From the NCBI GenBank assembly GCA_900542115.1, contig UQMC01000039.1:1-15254 (forward strand): a stretch of DNA of 15,254 nucleotides. The letters are read 5' to 3'. Within the stretch, counting starts at the first letter, position 1. The number at the start of each line of letters is the position of its first letter. This document shows positions 14,291 to 15,254 of the stretch, one piece after another. The position numbers were made by a program, and so were the translations under genes. The notes beneath the pieces are model-generated. The model saw only the letters and a list, made by a program, of their open reading frames with translations. It searched no databases and was not told where the DNA came from. This DNA comes from an uncultured Oscillibacter sp. (GTDB lineage: Bacteria > Bacillota > Clostridia > Oscillospirales > Oscillospiraceae).

Positions 14291-15254
14291 TTTTGTCCCA
14301 GTATGCTTTGGCGGCCTGTTCGTTCTTGTTGTCGCCGTAGTCATAATAATGGGCGTTTTTGATGGCGTCGGGCAGGTATTGCTGCCGCACCCAATGGTGG
14401 CCATAGTTATGGGGGTACCTATACCCCTGCTCCCGCTCCAGACCGGCGGAGTCGGCGTGGACGTTCTGCAATTCCCGGGGCACATCGCCGCTGCGGCCAG
14501 CCCTGACGTCCGCCCACGCCGCCATAATACCGGCGGAAACGCTGTTGGATTTCGGCGCGGTGGCAATGAGCACCGCCGCCTGCGCCAAGGGGAGCTGCGC
14601 CTCCGGCAGTCCCAACTGCATGGCCGTATCCACACAGGACTTCACAATGGAAATGGCCTGCGGGTAGGCCAGTCCCACATCCTCGCTGGCGGCGCACAGC
14701 AGCCGCCGGCAGGGAGTGATGAGGTCCCCGGCCTCTAAAAAACGGGATAGATAGTGCAGCGCCGCGTCCGGGTCACTGCCCCGGAGGGACTTGTGGAGGG
14801 CGGAGGCGGCGTCATACATGGCGTCGCCGCCCCGGTCATAGCGCATGGCGCTGCGCTGGGCCAGCGCTTCCGCGTCCGCCTCTGTCAGCAGCAGCCCTCC
14901 GTCTACCGACACCGCCGCCTCGCACAATAGCTCCACGGCATTGATGGATTTCCGCACATCGCCGCCGCAGCCCTGCGCGATGCGCTCCGGCACACCGTCC
15001 TCCCACCGCAGCGGCAGCGCCGTGCGGCCTCTCATGATCTCCAGCGCCCGGAGCACGGCGGGGCGAATCTCCTCCGCCGGGACAGGCTTGAACTCAAACA
15101 CGCTGCTGCGGGAAAGCAGCGCGTTATATACGTAAAAAAATGGGTTTTCCGTGGTGGAGGCAATCAGGGTCAGCGACCCGTTCTCCATAAATTCCAGAAG
15201 ACTTTGCTGCTGCTTTTTGTTGAAATACTGGATCTCGTCCAGATACAGCAAAAT
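14274..15254 (-). CDS. rarA: Replication-associated recombination protein A (partial, N-terminus missing)
   Basis: This is the C-terminal 326 residues of a RarA/MgsA AAA+ ATPase, which acts at stalled replication forks. The window ends just before Walker B, so Walker A and the start are outside. Visible are Walker [17 protein letters not shown], sensor 1 LIASTTENP, the arginine finger [10 protein letters not shown] and the lid [14 protein letters not shown]. The C-terminal tetramerisation region follows, with [18 protein letters not shown], and [10 protein letters not shown] leading to the conserved [16 protein letters not shown]. The end of the frame is intact (TAA at 14274-14276). It converges on and overlaps the S1-domain gene. 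Confidence 0.95.
   Translation of the reverse strand: MLLYLDEIQYFNKKQQQSLLEFMENGSLTLIASTTENPFFYVYNALLSRSSVFEFKPVPAEEIRPAVLRALEIMRGRTALPLRWEDGVPERIAQGCGGDVRKSINAVELLCEAAVSVDGGLLLTEADAEALAQRSAMRYDRGGDAMYDAASALHKSLRGSDPDAALHYLSRFLEAGDLITPCRRLLCAASEDVGLAYPQAISIVKSCVDTAMQLGLPEAQLPLAQAAVLIATAPKSNSVSAGIMAAWADVRAGRSGDVPRELQNVHADSAGLEREQGYRYPHNYGHHWVRQQYLPDAIKNAHYYDYGDNKNEQAAKAYWDKIKGPG

Noticed and set aside
13454..14635. 393-codon minus-strand frame across the S1 gene and rarA
   Set aside because: Out of frame with rarA and antisense to the S1 gene; no motifs and an Arg/Pro-rich N-terminus.
44..15254. CRISPR arrays, insertion sequences, prophage or integrase genes, tRNA or rRNA genes
   Set aside because: None seen on reading both strands; all gaps are short and filled by promoters, terminators or leaders of housekeeping genes.

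Overview
This window looks like a chromosomal housekeeping segment from a GC-rich, endospore-forming member of the Clostridia. The sporulation pair spoIIGA-sigE, a T-box in front of valS, DUF951, the Gram-positive Shine-Dalgarno sites and the high-GC codon use together suggest an Oscillospiraceae-like gut Firmicute; the taxon is an inference. The first 43 bases are not genomic. They match the end of the Illumina TruSeq universal adapter, so position 44 is a contig end. The other end cuts through rarA.

Layout. 44-129: 3' end of a tiny Cys/Gly-rich hydrophobic protein (+). 167-1551: a WecG/TagA-type glycosyltransferase followed by tmk (-), with a strong promoter and a perfect 10-bp hairpin in the leader. 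1710-2743: an EamA/DMT transporter with its own promoter and terminator (-). 2850-4116: a 3-methyladenine DNA glycosylase and a HAD phosphatase (+). 4125-7606: one transcript moaB/mogA-like - proB - proA - proC (-), with a promoter at 7578-7606 and a shared bidirectional terminator at 4125-4165. This is the complete glutamate-to-proline pathway plus a molybdopterin-type protein. 7611-10623: valS (-) under a T-box riboswitch with a GUC (Val) specifier. 10633-12225: spoIIGA-sigE (-), the mother-cell sigma factor and its processing protease. 12232-12954: a cytidylate-kinase-like protein (-). 12985-13286: DUF951 coupled to a 31-residue membrane peptide (-). 13358-14290: a protein with two S1 domains (+), ending 17 nt inside the 3' end of rarA (14274 to window end, -).

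No mobile element, CRISPR array, tRNA or rRNA is visible, and I found no clearly new multi-gene system. The points most worth a second look are the adapter-truncated contig end, the tagA/tmk leader hairpin whose 5' arm resembles the ribosome binding site, the moaB-like gene heading the proline operon, the spoIIGA frame running 167 nt into sigE, the lack of a terminator between sigE and the valS T-box, and the small coupled membrane ORF after DUF951.
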